From positions 1-44,254 of the forward strand of contig CABUTN010000013.1 in assembly GCA_902494565.1 (NCBI GenBank): a stretch of 44,254 bases of DNA, in the 5' to 3' direction. Of the stretch, positions 9,151-17,246 are shown piece by piece. The stretch is from an uncultured Collinsella sp. (GTDB taxonomy: Bacteria; Actinomycetota; Coriobacteriia; Coriobacteriales; Coriobacteriaceae). A model generated the notes under the pieces. It was not told where the DNA came from. It worked only from the letters and a program-made list of their open reading frames with translations, and made no database searches. Each line of letters begins with the position of its first letter. The stretch's first letter is position 1. The position numbers and the translations under genes are program-made.

Positions 9151-10352
9151 CGCTCAAGCTGGGCCAGCAGCTCCTCGACGACCTCGACGGCATCACCGAC
9201 AACCTTGTACTGGGCAGCACCAAAAATGGGGGCATCTGGGTCCTCGTTGATGGCGATAATGCACTCCGCCCCACCGATGCCGGCAAGATGCTGGATGGCG
9301 CCCGAAACACCGATACTCACGAGAAGCTTGGGCGAAACCGATACGCCCGTCTGGCCGATCTGATGGCGATACTCTAACCAGCCGGCCTCCACGACAGGTC
9401 GCGTGCAGCCAAGCTCGGCTCCCAGAGCCTCGGCGAGCCTTCGCATCAGCGGCAGGTTTTTCTTGGAACCAATGCCGCGACCCACCACGACCAGGCGCTC
9501 GGCATCGGCGATCGAAGCCTGCTGCCCCCACTCCTCGGCGGGAATCGAAATCTCGACACGAGCTTTGACGTCTTCTGAAAGCGTTACCTGGGTAATCGTT
9601 CCAGAACGGCTGTAGTCGAAGTCGGGCGCCTTAAAAATACCGGGGCGCACCGTGGCCATCTGGGGTCGGTGATTGGGGCAGATGATGGTGGCCATCAAGT
9701 TGCCGCCAAACGCCGGGCGCGTCTGCTGCAGCAGACCCGTCTCCGTATCCATCGAAAGCACGGTGCAATCGGCCGTAAGGCCCGTCTGCAAACGTACGGC
9801 GACACCAGGTGCCAGCTCGCGACCAAAGGCGGTCGCGCCGTAGAGGATGGCCTCGGGCTTGCGCTCGGCCACCAAATCGCAAATCAGACGGGCATAGGTC
9901 TCTGCGTCGTTTTGACACAGACGCTCGTCGCGACAGACCACAACTTCATCCGCACCGGCACAGACCAGATGCTCCAGCTCCTCGAGCGAGCTCTCGGGGC
10001 TCATGCCGACCAATGCCACCAAACGGCAGCCGCGGGCATCGGCAAGCTCACGGCCCTTACCCATCAGCTCATAGGCAACAGGAGCCACTGTATCGTGCTC
10101 GTCGGTCTGCACGAATACCCAGATGTCTCGATATGTATCAAGGTCCGCCGCGCCGGCGGCCTCGTCACGCTCGATCGAGATAGCGTTGACGGGGCAGGCA
10201 TCGACGCACCCGCCGCACAGAATGCAGCCGTCGGTTACGCGGGCACAGCGGTTGGGACGCCCACCCTCCACCACAATGCCGCCCGAGGCGCAGGCACGGA
10301 CGCAGCGACCGCAACCGATGCAGGCTTCGCTATCGATATTCAATCCGCTCAT
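9147..10352 (-). CDS. etfA: EtfA with N-terminal two-cluster ferredoxin domain
   Basis: Alpha subunit of an electron-transfer flavoprotein, 401 residues. Residues 1-60 are a ferredoxin-like domain with two four-cysteine motifs (Cys11, 14, 17, 21 and Cys43, 46, 49, 53, the latter followed by Pro); the first lacks the usual proline. Then come the EtfA nucleotide domain and the FAD-binding domain with GRGIGSKKNLP, GCTRPVVEAGW, HQIGQTG and GVSGAIQHLAGIG. This arrangement matches LctC of the Acetobacterium woodii lactate dehydrogenase/ETF complex. The ATG directly follows the etfB stop (TAGATG), giving tight coupling. It would pass electrons between the lactate-type dehydrogenase, NAD and ferredoxin. 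Identity is secure; confurcation itself is inferred. Confidence 0.92.
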   Translation of the reverse strand: MSGLNIDSEACIGCGRCVRACASGGIVVEGGRPNRCARVTDGCILCGGCVDACPVNAISIERDEAAGAADLDTYRDIWVFVQTDEHDTVAPVAYELMGKGRELADARGCRLVALVGMSPESSLEELEHLVCAGADEVVVCRDERLCQNDAETYARLICDLVAERKPEAILYGATAFGRELAPGVAVRLQTGLTADCTVLSMDTETGLLQQTRPAFGGNLMATIICPNHRPQMATVRPGIFKAPDFDYSRSGTITQVTLSEDVKARVEISIPAEEWGQQASIADAERLVVVGRGIGSKKNLPLMRRLAEALGAELGCTRPVVEAGWLEYRHQIGQTGVSVSPKLLVSIGVSGAIQHLAGIGGAECIIAINEDPDAPIFGAAQYKVVGDAVEVVEELLAQLER

Positions 10353-11168
10353 CTATGCCATCCCCTCGATAATCTTGGCGAGCTTTTCCGCCTGCTCGGA
10401 TGCCGTGCCCTCAACGGTCTCGCACGTTTGATCACGGTCGGGCACAAACGAGCGCACGACCTGTGTCGGCGACCCGGCAAGACCGCAACGCGCGGGGTCG
10501 GCGTTCACGTCGGCGGCACAGACCACGCGCACGTCCGCCTCCTCCGCCGCGCGAATACCGGCAACACTCGGCATACGCAACTGGCCAATCTCCTTGGCAG
10601 TCGTCATCGCGCACGGCATCTCAAGACACACCGTCTCCTCGCCGGCATCGCATCCGTGAACGAGCGCCAGCGAGCCACACGTCGTAAAGCCCGCGCTTTG
10701 CACGCAGCTCACGTCGGTCACGCAGGGAATCTCAAAGGCACCGGCAAGCTCGGGACCAATCTGGGCCGTATCGCCATCCACCGCCATCTTGCCGCAGATG
10801 AGCAGATCGAAGTCCTCGTCGAGCGCCTCGATGCCGCATTTGAGAGCATAGGTGGTCGCCAGGGTATCGGCACCTGCAAAGGCGCGATCGGTCAGCAGCA
10901 GCGCGTCGTCGGCACCTCGAGCGATGCAGTCGCGCAGCAGCAACTCGGTCGCGGGGATGCCCATCGACACCACCGTTACGCGCACGTCCATGCCAAAGCC
11001 GATAAAGTCGTCTTTCAGCGCCAGCGCGCATTCCAAAGCGCTCGCATCAAAGGGATTAATGACCGTCTGCTTGCCATCGCGCACGATGGTATTGGTCTTG
11101 GGGTCCATCTTGACCTCGGTGCTGCCCGGCACGGCCTTGACGCACACCACCATATGGAAATCGCTCAT
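10353..11168 (-). CDS. etfB: EtfB, electron-transfer flavoprotein beta subunit
   Basis: A 271-residue beta subunit. The ATG at 11166-11168 (SDFHMVVCVKAVPG) has GGGAG nine bases upstream and starts two bases after the dehydrogenase stop; a GTG two codons earlier is too close to the site. Seen: the VCVKAVPGSTEVKMD start typical of EtfB, the INPFDASALECALALKD nucleotide-binding segment, ARGADDALLLTD, and LLICGKMAVDGDTAQIGPELAG, the EtfB signature. In confurcating ETFs this subunit binds NAD and a second FAD. It forms a heterodimer with the adjacent EtfA and is co-transcribed as the middle gene of three. Confidence 0.93.
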   Translation of the reverse strand: MSDFHMVVCVKAVPGSTEVKMDPKTNTIVRDGKQTVINPFDASALECALALKDDFIGFGMDVRVTVVSMGIPATELLLRDCIARGADDALLLTDRAFAGADTLATTYALKCGIEALDEDFDLLICGKMAVDGDTAQIGPELAGAFEIPCVTDVSCVQSAGFTTCGSLALVHGCDAGEETVCLEMPCAMTTAKEIGQLRMPSVAGIRAAEEADVRVVCAADVNADPARCGLAGSPTQVVRSFVPDRDQTCETVEGTASEQAEKLAKIIEGMA

Positions 11169-11170
11169 CT

Positions 11171-12772
11171 TCACGCACTCCCTTTCTGGACGAGCTCATC
11201 CAAGAGCTTCTCCGAAAACAGGTTGCCGCGACCCAGCTGCCCGTCGGGATCGAGCTGGAGCTTGAGCCGCGCCGACTCGACCATGGCCTCGTGACCGTAC
11301 ATCGTCTCTAAGAAGCCCGCCTTGATCTTGCCGACGCCGTGCTCGGCAGAAACGGCACCGCCCATAGCCGTTACCTCCGCAGCCCACTGGGCAAACAGCT
11401 CGCCACCGCGACGGTAGTCCTGCGCATCGCGCGGCAGGATGTTCACATGCAGATGGTTGTTACCGATGTGCCCCCAGGCAGCAGATTCAAGCCCGCTTTC
11501 GGCCAGTGTGCGACGATAGAGGGCCACGACATCGGCAAGGCGTGCATTGGGCACCGACATGTCCGAACCCAGTTTGGTGATGGTGGGATCCGTGCGGCGA
11601 CGCTCGTCGATAAGCATGTTGACGCTCTCGGGCACCGCGTGGCGGAAGAACCGCTGGCATTCGCGATCGACTTCGGTGCGCGCGACCCATGTCGCATCGT
11701 CGCTGCCGCCCGCAAGCTCTAGTACCCACCCCAAGTGATACAGCTCCTCAGTCGCCTGGGCTTCGTCGTCGCAGTCGAGCTCCACGTAAACACAGACCTT
11801 AGCGTCTTTGTCGAGCGCCGGCAGCGAGGCGAACGCGGTCGACTGCTCGCGCTGGCGACGTAGAATATCCAGGGCGCCAGCGTCGAAGTACTCGATGGCA
11901 GCCGCATGGGACAGGACGGGGCGCACGGAATCGGTAAAGGACACGGCCTTGTCTTCGCTATCGAAAAAGCAGCTCACACCCCAAACGACCGCAGGCGCCG
12001 CCTGCAGGGCAATCTCGAGCTCGGTGATAACGCCGAGCGTGCCGCAAGCACCGATAAAGAGGTCGATGGCGTCCATTTCGTCCGCAACGAAATAGCCTGA
12101 GGCATTTTTTGTCTTGGGCATGGTGTAGTCAGGAAGATCGAGCTCGAGTGCACGGCCCGCTGCCGTCACGAGCGACAGGCGGCGGCCCTGGGCAAAAGCC
12201 TCGCCGCGCTGAAGCTCAAGCAAATCGCCATCAGCCAGCGCGACGTGGAGTCCCGTGATATGCGGGCGCATGGGGCCGTAAGCGTAGCTGCGGGCGCCGG
12301 AGGCGTTGCATGCCGCCATGCCGCCCAGACAGGCAGATGCCTCAGTGGGATCGGTGGGAAAAAACTGCTCCGGGGCCTCTTGGAACTCCTCGTAGGCCTC
12401 AAGCGATGCCTGGTCCCAACCAGCGATCGGCAGCACCTTCTTGCTCAGCTGCTTGCGCAGCTCCGAGAGCACGACGCCCGGCTCCACACGCAGTAGAAAG
12501 CGGCCTTGTTCATCGCGGCGAAGGCCCAAGTAGCGATTCATACGGGAAGTATTGAGGATATGCCCGCCGTGGGGCACGGCACCGGCGGCAAGGCCGGTTC
12601 GGGCGCCCTGAACCGTTACCGGGACACGCTCGGCATGGAGCTTTTCCAAAATGGCACGGACCTCGTCTTCCGTTGTCGGAAACGAGATGCTCGAGGCCTC
12701 GCCCGATGCGCGAGACTCATCGCGACCATACTCTTCGAACTCGTCGGTGAAGGGTTTGATGGTTACAGACAC
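11171..12772 (-). CDS. lctD: FAD-dependent lactate/2-hydroxyacid dehydrogenase (LctD/GlcD-type)
   Basis: A 533-residue flavoenzyme with an FAD_binding_4 domain (VPVTVQGARTGLAAGAVPHGG near residues 52-72; the DPTEASACLGGMAACNASGARSY loop) and a C-terminal FAD-oxidase_C domain (WGHIGNNHLHVNILP; GGAVSAEHGVGKIK). The GTG start at 12770-12772 has AAAGGGGAG upstream. D-lactate, glycolate and other 2-hydroxyacids are known substrates. Being first in an operon with etfB and ferredoxin-EtfA points to an LctBCD-like complex, which oxidises lactate with NAD while oxidising reduced ferredoxin. No lactate permease or racemase is present in the window. Stereospecificity is not visible. Confidence 0.88.
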   Translation of the reverse strand: MSVTIKPFTDEFEEYGRDESRASGEASSISFPTTEDEVRAILEKLHAERVPVTVQGARTGLAAGAVPHGGHILNTSRMNRYLGLRRDEQGRFLLRVEPGVVLSELRKQLSKKVLPIAGWDQASLEAYEEFQEAPEQFFPTDPTEASACLGGMAACNASGARSYAYGPMRPHITGLHVALADGDLLELQRGEAFAQGRRLSLVTAAGRALELDLPDYTMPKTKNASGYFVADEMDAIDLFIGACGTLGVITELEIALQAAPAVVWGVSCFFDSEDKAVSFTDSVRPVLSHAAAIEYFDAGALDILRRQREQSTAFASLPALDKDAKVCVYVELDCDDEAQATEELYHLGWVLELAGGSDDATWVARTEVDRECQRFFRHAVPESVNMLIDERRRTDPTITKLGSDMSVPNARLADVVALYRRTLAESGLESAAWGHIGNNHLHVNILPRDAQDYRRGGELFAQWAAEVTAMGGAVSAEHGVGKIKAGFLETMYGHEAMVESARLKLQLDPDGQLGRGNLFSEKLLDELVQKGSA

Positions 12773-13117
12773 GCGAACTCCCCTTTAGCTAACTACAGTG
12801 TTTGCAGGGAGATGTTACCGCATCGTTTCGTCGACGTGTTCGAGACCGTCTCCATAATTGGCGATTTTTACGTTCGTGCAATTCGGCGAGCGGCTTGATT
12901 TCCTCGGCAGACGATGCTTTTGACACATATGGCCCCGCCGTCGCCGACCGCGTGATTGTCGCTCGAAAAAAGTTGGAGTATTTTTTGCCGCCTTTTACCT
13001 GCGGAGACGCCAATCCGTCAAGCATTTGGTTAGAAATTGGTCAAGTAGCGGCTGATACGGTCGGCGTCGACAGCCAAAACCGATAGAAGTTTTGGCCCCA
13101 GAAGCAGGGAGGTTCCC
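12773..13117 (+). other. 345-base divergent intergenic region, no gene seen
   Basis: This region separates the lactate-dehydrogenase operon (leftward) from the surface-protein operon (rightward) and must carry promoters for both. Short frames exist on both strands, but they lack ribosome sites and look like random GC-rich translations. The string TTGGTTAGAAATTGGTCAAG (13026-13045) contains two near-copies of TTGGT, possibly a regulator site. I see no clean -35/-10 pair and no terminator. Confidence 0.5.
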
Positions 13118-13414
13118 ATGGCATATTACTGGCCCCAGTACGGCATCGCCATCGAAGTCGACGACGATCCCCATCTCCTGCCTTTCGACGAAGAGGCATT
13201 CCCCGATACGACGGTCTACCACGTTACCACCGATGTGATCTGCGACCCTGAGTCGTTCTCGGCGCTCGCCCACCACATCGCACGTATCCACGACATCGAG
13301 CTCCCTCCCGACTTCGACGAGCTTGTCTACTCGCGCCGCCTGATGCTTCGCATGCTCTTTGGAGCGGACCCGTCCACCTTTGCGCGCATCTATACCGCCA
13401 AGGATGCCGCATGA
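13118..13414 (+). CDS. Small acidic cytosolic protein, unknown function
   Basis: A 98-residue protein that I do not recognise. The ATG has a clear GGGAGG (13107-13112) five bases upstream. The sequence is acidic and tyrosine-rich, begins MAYYWPQYGIAIEVDDDPHL, and has no signal peptide, membrane helix or metal motif. A YSRRLMLRMLFG segment near residue 72 is the only basic/hydrophobic stretch. Its stop overlaps the start of the next gene (ATGA at 13411-13414), so it is the first gene of the surface-protein run. It may be a cytosolic accessory to that operon; this is inferred from position only. Confidence 0.7.
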   Translation: MAYYWPQYGIAIEVDDDPHLLPFDEEAFPDTTVYHVTTDVICDPESFSALAHHIARIHDIELPPDFDELVYSRRLMLRMLFGADPSTFARIYTAKDAA

Positions 13415-13920
13415 GCGCGAAAAAGCCACTCCACTTTGCAGGTCTGAGTCGTCGCAAGAAGCTCATCGTTGCCTGCTTGGCCATCGTCTGTGCCCTTGTC
13501 GCCGTAGGACTATACGCTTGGCAGTCGCAGCCCGTACCCGAGGCGGGCGCTTCGGTTACGACGGCCGAGGGCAAAACGCGTCAGGAAATCCAAGATGAGC
13601 TCGACGCCATCGTCCGCGACAACATGATGACGATTTCGGTCGCACCGGTCGCTCAGCTGCAGGAGGACGGCAAGCTGCGCGTCAACGTGCAAAACGTCCA
13701 AGACAACAAGTTTCCCCAGCGATTCCGCGTCATCCAAAACGACGAGACCATGTACGAATCCGGTGTGGTCAAGACCGGCAAGACAATCGAAACGTGCCCC
13801 GCCGGCGACATCAAAGAAGGCGAGGCGTACATCGAGATCCAGGCACTCGATGCCAAGACCCTCGACAGCCACGGCAATCCGACACGTGTCAAGGTACGGG
13901 TTGAGCAAGCCGAGAACTAG
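13411..13920 (+). CDS. Membrane-anchored extracytoplasmic protein of the surface operon
   Basis: A 169-residue protein with a basic N-terminus (GLSRRKK), one membrane helix (residues about 18-36, LIVACLAIVCALVAVGLYA) and an exported domain. The exported part reads ISVAPVAQLQEDGKLRVNVQN, then RVIQNDETMYESGVVKTGKTIETC, a pattern I associate with small sortase-cluster proteins of gut Actinobacteria and Firmicutes carrying an 'x-G-x-L-x-V-x-N ... I-Y-x-S-G-x-I-x-P-G' beta-sandwich; this resemblance is from memory. A single cysteine lies near residue 129. It overlaps the preceding gene by ATGA and is followed 89 bases later by the exported protein gene. It probably helps present or stabilise the surface proteins downstream. 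Confidence 0.72.
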   Translation: MSAKKPLHFAGLSRRKKLIVACLAIVCALVAVGLYAWQSQPVPEAGASVTTAEGKTRQEIQDELDAIVRDNMMTISVAPVAQLQEDGKLRVNVQNVQDNKFPQRFRVIQNDETMYESGVVKTGKTIETCPAGDIKEGEAYIEIQALDAKTLDSHGNPTRVKVRVEQAEN

Positions 13921-14009
13921 CTTTCCGGCCGACGCGGCGCCGCACGCAATTCACCAGCATTCGTCCAATCATCGCGGGGACGGCCCGCGGCGAATAGAAA
14001 GGAACGACC

Positions 14010-14609
14010 ATGGACATCACCAGGAACATGAACGGAGCCAAAGCGCTCGTCGTGGGCGCAGGGCTCGCGCTCGCGCTCGCAATGGGCGCCGCCCCGACGC
14101 CAGCTATGGCAGCCGGGCGCGTTGGAACCACGAAAGTAATGGTCAGGACCGAGATCGACAACGTTGAGTTCAAAGTTCCGACGGTTATTCCCTTCGTCGC
14201 CAAGGCCGACGGCACGCTTCAGGGCCCCTCAGAAGACGCGACCACCATCGACAATCATTCGGCCTACGGCATCCATGTCACCAACATGAAGATCGACGCC
14301 ATGAACACCTGGACCATTGCTGCCGACGCCAAAGCCGGAACCGCACAGAACTCCATCGACTTTAAGGTCGGCCCCGACGGGGAACTCCAGAACGCCAGCG
14401 CCGCAATGCAGGGGACGGGCCTCGATCTTTCCAAGAACGCAGCCTTCGACATGGGCTACCAGGGCATTGCCGGCGGCACGGACAAAATTAAGCTCAAGAC
14501 AAGCGGAAACGTCGCCCGCGTCACGCGCGACATCTTCCGCGTAACCGGCGAAGGCGATCAGGTTGCAACGATCACCTGGACGGTCGAGCCCGGTGCGCAC
14601 ACGGCATAA
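14010..14609 (+). CDS. Exported WxL-like beta-rich surface protein
   Basis: A 199-residue secreted protein. The ATG has GAAAGGA upstream. A signal peptide spans residues 1-35 (ALVVGAGLALALAMGAAPTPAMA, cleavage probably after AMA). The mature part contains VPTVIPFVAKADGTLQGPS, IDNHSAYGIHVTNM and two Trp motifs, TWTI (100-103) and ITWTV (188-192), reminiscent of the paired Trp motifs of WxL cell-wall-binding domains, though not a canonical match. There is no LPXTG anchor, no cysteine and no C-terminal membrane helix, so attachment would be non-covalent or through the neighbouring LAQTG peptide. Its last 17 bases overlap the next gene. Function unknown; a structural surface or pilus-like subunit is possible. 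Confidence 0.75.
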   Translation: MDITRNMNGAKALVVGAGLALALAMGAAPTPAMAAGRVGTTKVMVRTEIDNVEFKVPTVIPFVAKADGTLQGPSEDATTIDNHSAYGIHVTNMKIDAMNTWTIAADAKAGTAQNSIDFKVGPDGELQNASAAMQGTGLDLSKNAAFDMGYQGIAGGTDKIKLKTSGNVARVTRDIFRVTGEGDQVATITWTVEPGAHTA

Positions 14610-14874
14610 GGCCGTCGCCCTGGCCGCCGCCGTCAGCATCCTAGCGTTTGGGCCAGCCATGGCCTTTGCCCAGCAAGAACAGGCGCAGGCCGCCACGCAA
14701 GTGACGGTCGACCTCTCGGAGCTCGACCGCGGCGACCGCGAGGAACCGTTGGCGCAGACAGGCGACAGACGATGGCTCTTGGCAGCAGGCGCCACAGCAG
14801 CAGGCGCGGGGACCGCCGGCCTCGGTCTGCACATCAAACGCAGCCAGAAACAAAACACGGACAGGCCGCACTAA
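14593..14874 (+). CDS. Tiny LAQTG cell-wall-anchored peptide
   Basis: About 93 residues from the GTG at 14593, which overlaps the preceding gene by 17 bases; a TTG ten codons earlier is the alternative. Seen in order: a basic n-region RTRHK, a hydrophobic signal core (AVALAAAVSILAFGPAMA) with likely cleavage at AFA, only about 35 mature residues (QQEQAQAATQVTVDLSELDRGDREEP), a sortase-like motif LAQTG, a membrane helix (WLLAAGATAAGAGTAGLGL) and a basic tail (KRSQKQ). This is a complete sortase substrate with almost no cargo. No sortase gene is in the window. It may act as a wall-linked base or cap for the exported proteins on either side. Codon usage is as in neighbours. Confidence 0.7.
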   Translation: MRTRHKAVALAAAVSILAFGPAMAFAQQEQAQAATQVTVDLSELDRGDREEPLAQTGDRRWLLAAGATAAGAGTAGLGLHIKRSQKQNTDRPH

Positions 14875-14892
14875 ATTAGCTAAGGAGACCCC

Positions 14893-16323
14893 ATGGCATC
14901 GAAGAACCTTTTGCCCGTCGTCGCACTCTGCGGCGCGCTCGCAACCGGAACGCCTGTCGCCGCTTGGGCGACTCCCGTCATGGCAGACTCCTTACCAGCA
15001 GTCCTAAGTTCCGCACCAAATCCGTCGAGCGCCATTGCGTGCAAGCGTTTTTCGATCGCACAGGCCGCGATCTCAACCTCGGGATGCCTTCGTCGTAATA
15101 CGGACGGCTCGATAGTCGTGGATATCAATCGTTCGAACAAGGCAAACGGCTCCCAGGCGGGGTGCGCCGTCTGCACGTGGCGCTCGGTTATGCTCGATGC
15201 AGATGGCGATCCATGCAATTTAGAGCTGCGCATCGACATCGCTTCGGTCGATGACTCGGCGAACGGAGCGAAGGTCGCCTTCGACGGTACGTTTTTTGAG
15301 AAAGGAGGCGGTATATGTCTGGGCTGCGCCGCCGCGAATGCAGACGAAACGCAGCCCACCCTCTCATTCACGGCATCGTTGCGGCTGACCAAAGCCGGCA
15401 CCGATGCCATCGCGGCGGGAGAAGCGTCCCTGCTGTTCTACGCCGTCAGCGCCAAAGACACAGACGCTCATTTCGAGAAGCCAGCCGGATCACTCAGCCT
15501 TACACGAGGGATAGAGACAGGCCCTATTGAAATCGATGCCCACGCGCAAAGCAGGCAACGCATTCTTGCCGACCCGGCGCTTCTCGAAATGGAGTGGAAC
15601 GGATCCGGAGCCATCGGAATTCTTCCCTCCGCGCTTGACGCCAAGACGCTCCCCTCAAACGACGAACCCATCAACGCAACCATACAAAAAGAGAGCGCGG
15701 ACAAAGAAGCAGGTGCGGGCGACACGCCGTCGCCGACAAACAGCATCCCAGCTTCTCTCGAAGCACCGAATGAGCCCGCTAACGATCCAAACGATCCCGA
15801 GCTCGCGGACAGTCTGGGGCTTGCTGATCCTCAAGAGATCGATGAAGGTAACTGCTGCGTGCTTGCCGCGCTCGACCACACAGAGATCATCGACGCTGCG
15901 AACATCGAAGCTGCCGCCGCCAATCAGCCCGTCCGCAAGTCGGCTATCATCGCATTTCCTGAATCCATCGAAGTCGTCTTTTTGCCATCGGGCGAGGTCG
16001 TGGCCCCAACACTGCTCACCTTGTTGGGCGCCAAGAATACTAGAAACGAAATTAAAAAGGTCACAGTTGTCGACCCTGCAACCACCACAAAACTGCGTCT
16101 ATACGCCGTTGCTCCAGACGGAGGCAAGACCTTGGAATTCGATGGCGACACACTCCTAGCCTGGCGACGTCTGGACATTATGCAAGACGTCTCGTACCAG
16201 ATCGAGCTCGAAGGGTTTGATCGTGCCCGCGATGCCAATATCATCGCCGCGGCTATCGAATCCCCGCAGCGGCTTATGACACTGCGCTTTGAATACTATC
16301 CCTATGTCCCGACAACCACCTGA
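14893..16323 (+). CDS. Large exported protein of the surface operon
   Basis: A 476-residue secreted protein of unknown function. The ATG has CTAAGGAGA upstream and lies 18 bases after the LAQTG gene. An N-terminal signal peptide (VVALCGALATGTPVAAWA) is followed by a first domain containing several cysteines, including CAVC and CLGC, a Pro/Asn/Glu-rich spacer at about residues 255-310, and a C-terminal domain. That last domain has FPESIEVVFLPSGEVVAPT and KVTVVD, which resemble VPTVIPFVAKADGTLQGPS and HVTNM of the 199-residue protein upstream, so the two may share a fold. There is no LPXTG motif or C-terminal helix. The operon appears to end here, though no terminator is visible in 16324-16400. 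Confidence 0.72.
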   Translation: MASKNLLPVVALCGALATGTPVAAWATPVMADSLPAVLSSAPNPSSAIACKRFSIAQAAISTSGCLRRNTDGSIVVDINRSNKANGSQAGCAVCTWRSVMLDADGDPCNLELRIDIASVDDSANGAKVAFDGTFFEKGGGICLGCAAANADETQPTLSFTASLRLTKAGTDAIAAGEASLLFYAVSAKDTDAHFEKPAGSLSLTRGIETGPIEIDAHAQSRQRILADPALLEMEWNGSGAIGILPSALDAKTLPSNDEPINATIQKESADKEAGAGDTPSPTNSIPASLEAPNEPANDPNDPELADSLGLADPQEIDEGNCCVLAALDHTEIIDAANIEAAAANQPVRKSAIIAFPESIEVVFLPSGEVVAPTLLTLLGAKNTRNEIKKVTVVDPATTTKLRLYAVAPDGGKTLEFDGDTLLAWRRLDIMQDVSYQIELEGFDRARDANIIAAAIESPQRLMTLRFEYYPYVPTTT

Positions 16324-16402
16324 GGCTTAAATGCTGCGCATCATTCCTAACACCACTTATATAACGTATTAGATGAGTCGCGATGTGCCTCGCATTTCGT
16401 TC

Positions 16403-16411
16403 TGCTACGAT
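16403..16411 (+). promoter_or_regulatory. Extended -10 promoter (TGCTACGAT) for the DUF554 gene
   Basis: TGC-TACGAT is an extended -10 element 31 bases upstream of the DUF554 start codon. The -35 region is weak, as expected for extended -10 promoters. The following bases TTGCCACG match those after the TACAAT at 8292. Confidence 0.45.
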
Positions 16412-16441
16412 TGCCACGTTGGCATCAATACAGGAGGGCTC

Positions 16442-17158
16442 ATGCCGGGCTTGGGAACAATCATCAACGTTGTGCTTTTAGTTGCGGGCGGTCTTTTGGG
16501 ATTAGCGGGCGGCCGCTTCATTACACCGCGCATCCAAGACACGCTCATGAAAGCATCGGGGCTGTGCGTCCTGTTTATCGGCCTTGGCGGCACCATGCAA
16601 AAGATGCTCCTTATCGATGGGAAGGCGCTAGCGACCACCGGTACCACCATGCTCATCGTCTCATTTGCGCTCGGTTCGCTCATCGGCGAGGCCGTCAACT
16701 TGGAAGCCGCCATCGAGAACCTTGGCGAATGGCTCAAGCGCAAAACCGGCAGTGAGGGCGATAACGAGTTCACCAACGCTTTTGTCTCGACTTCACTCAC
16801 TGTGTGTATCGGCGCCATGGCCATTGTGGGATCGATCCAGGACGGTCTGCTCGGCGACTGGTCCACGCTCGCCCTGAAAGGCGCGTTGGACTGCATCATC
16901 GTCTGCACCATGACGGCGTCGCTTGGCCGCGGCTGCATTTTCTCCGCCCTGCCCGTCGCCGTGTTCCAGGGGACGATCACGCTGTTTGCCGGCGCACTCT
17001 CCCCCATCATGACCACGGCAGCCCTCGACAGCCTTTCGCTCGTAGGCTCCATGCTCATCTTCTGCGTCGGCGTCAACCTCATCCGTCCTCAGACCTTCCG
17101 CACGGCCAATATGCTCCCCTCCGTCGTCATCGCCGTCATCTACGCCCTCCTGTTCTAA
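16442..17158 (+). CDS. DUF554 family membrane protein
   Basis: A 238-residue integral membrane protein of the DUF554 (YdfK-like) family. The ATG at 16442 follows a strong AGGAGGG (16432-16438); the open frame upstream lacks a start with such a site. Seen: PGLGTIINVVLLVAGGLLGLAGG, then G-x-x-L-F-I-G-L-G-G-T-M-Q, FALGSLIGEAVNLE, a hydrophilic loop LKRKTGSEG, FVSTSLTVCIGAMAIVGSIQDG, and a C-terminal pair of helices. These are the typical segments of the family, whose function is unestablished although some members are annotated as possible transporters. It stands alone between the surface operon and the TerB/helicase module. Confidence 0.88.
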   Translation: MPGLGTIINVVLLVAGGLLGLAGGRFITPRIQDTLMKASGLCVLFIGLGGTMQKMLLIDGKALATTGTTMLIVSFALGSLIGEAVNLEAAIENLGEWLKRKTGSEGDNEFTNAFVSTSLTVCIGAMAIVGSIQDGLLGDWSTLALKGALDCIIVCTMTASLGRGCIFSALPVAVFQGTITLFAGALSPIMTTAALDSLSLVGSMLIFCVGVNLIRPQTFRTANMLPSVVIAVIYALLF

Positions 17159-17200
17159 ATCTATCAACGCAGCGGCATCCCGAACACCTGTTTGATGCTG

Positions 17201-17209
17201 TGCTATGAT
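17201..17209 (+). promoter_or_regulatory. Extended -10 promoter (TGCTATGAT) of the TerB/ATPase/helicase module
   Basis: TGC-TATGAT ends 37 bases before the GTG start of the TerB-domain gene, predicting a leader of about 31 bases. No consensus -35 is present. It is the only good promoter-like string between the DUF554 gene and the module. Confidence 0.5.
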
Positions 17210-17246
17210 ATGAGGTCACCGAAGCTGCGTTAGGAGAGGAGAAGCG

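Noticed and set aside
9669..11294. A 541-codon plus-strand frame across etfA and etfB
   Set aside because: It lies entirely opposite two well-identified genes and shows the His/Arg-rich shadow composition of high-GC antisense frames.
12789..13086. Short frames on both strands in the lctD-surface operon gap
   Set aside because: They have no ribosome sites or conserved features, and their predicted proteins look random.
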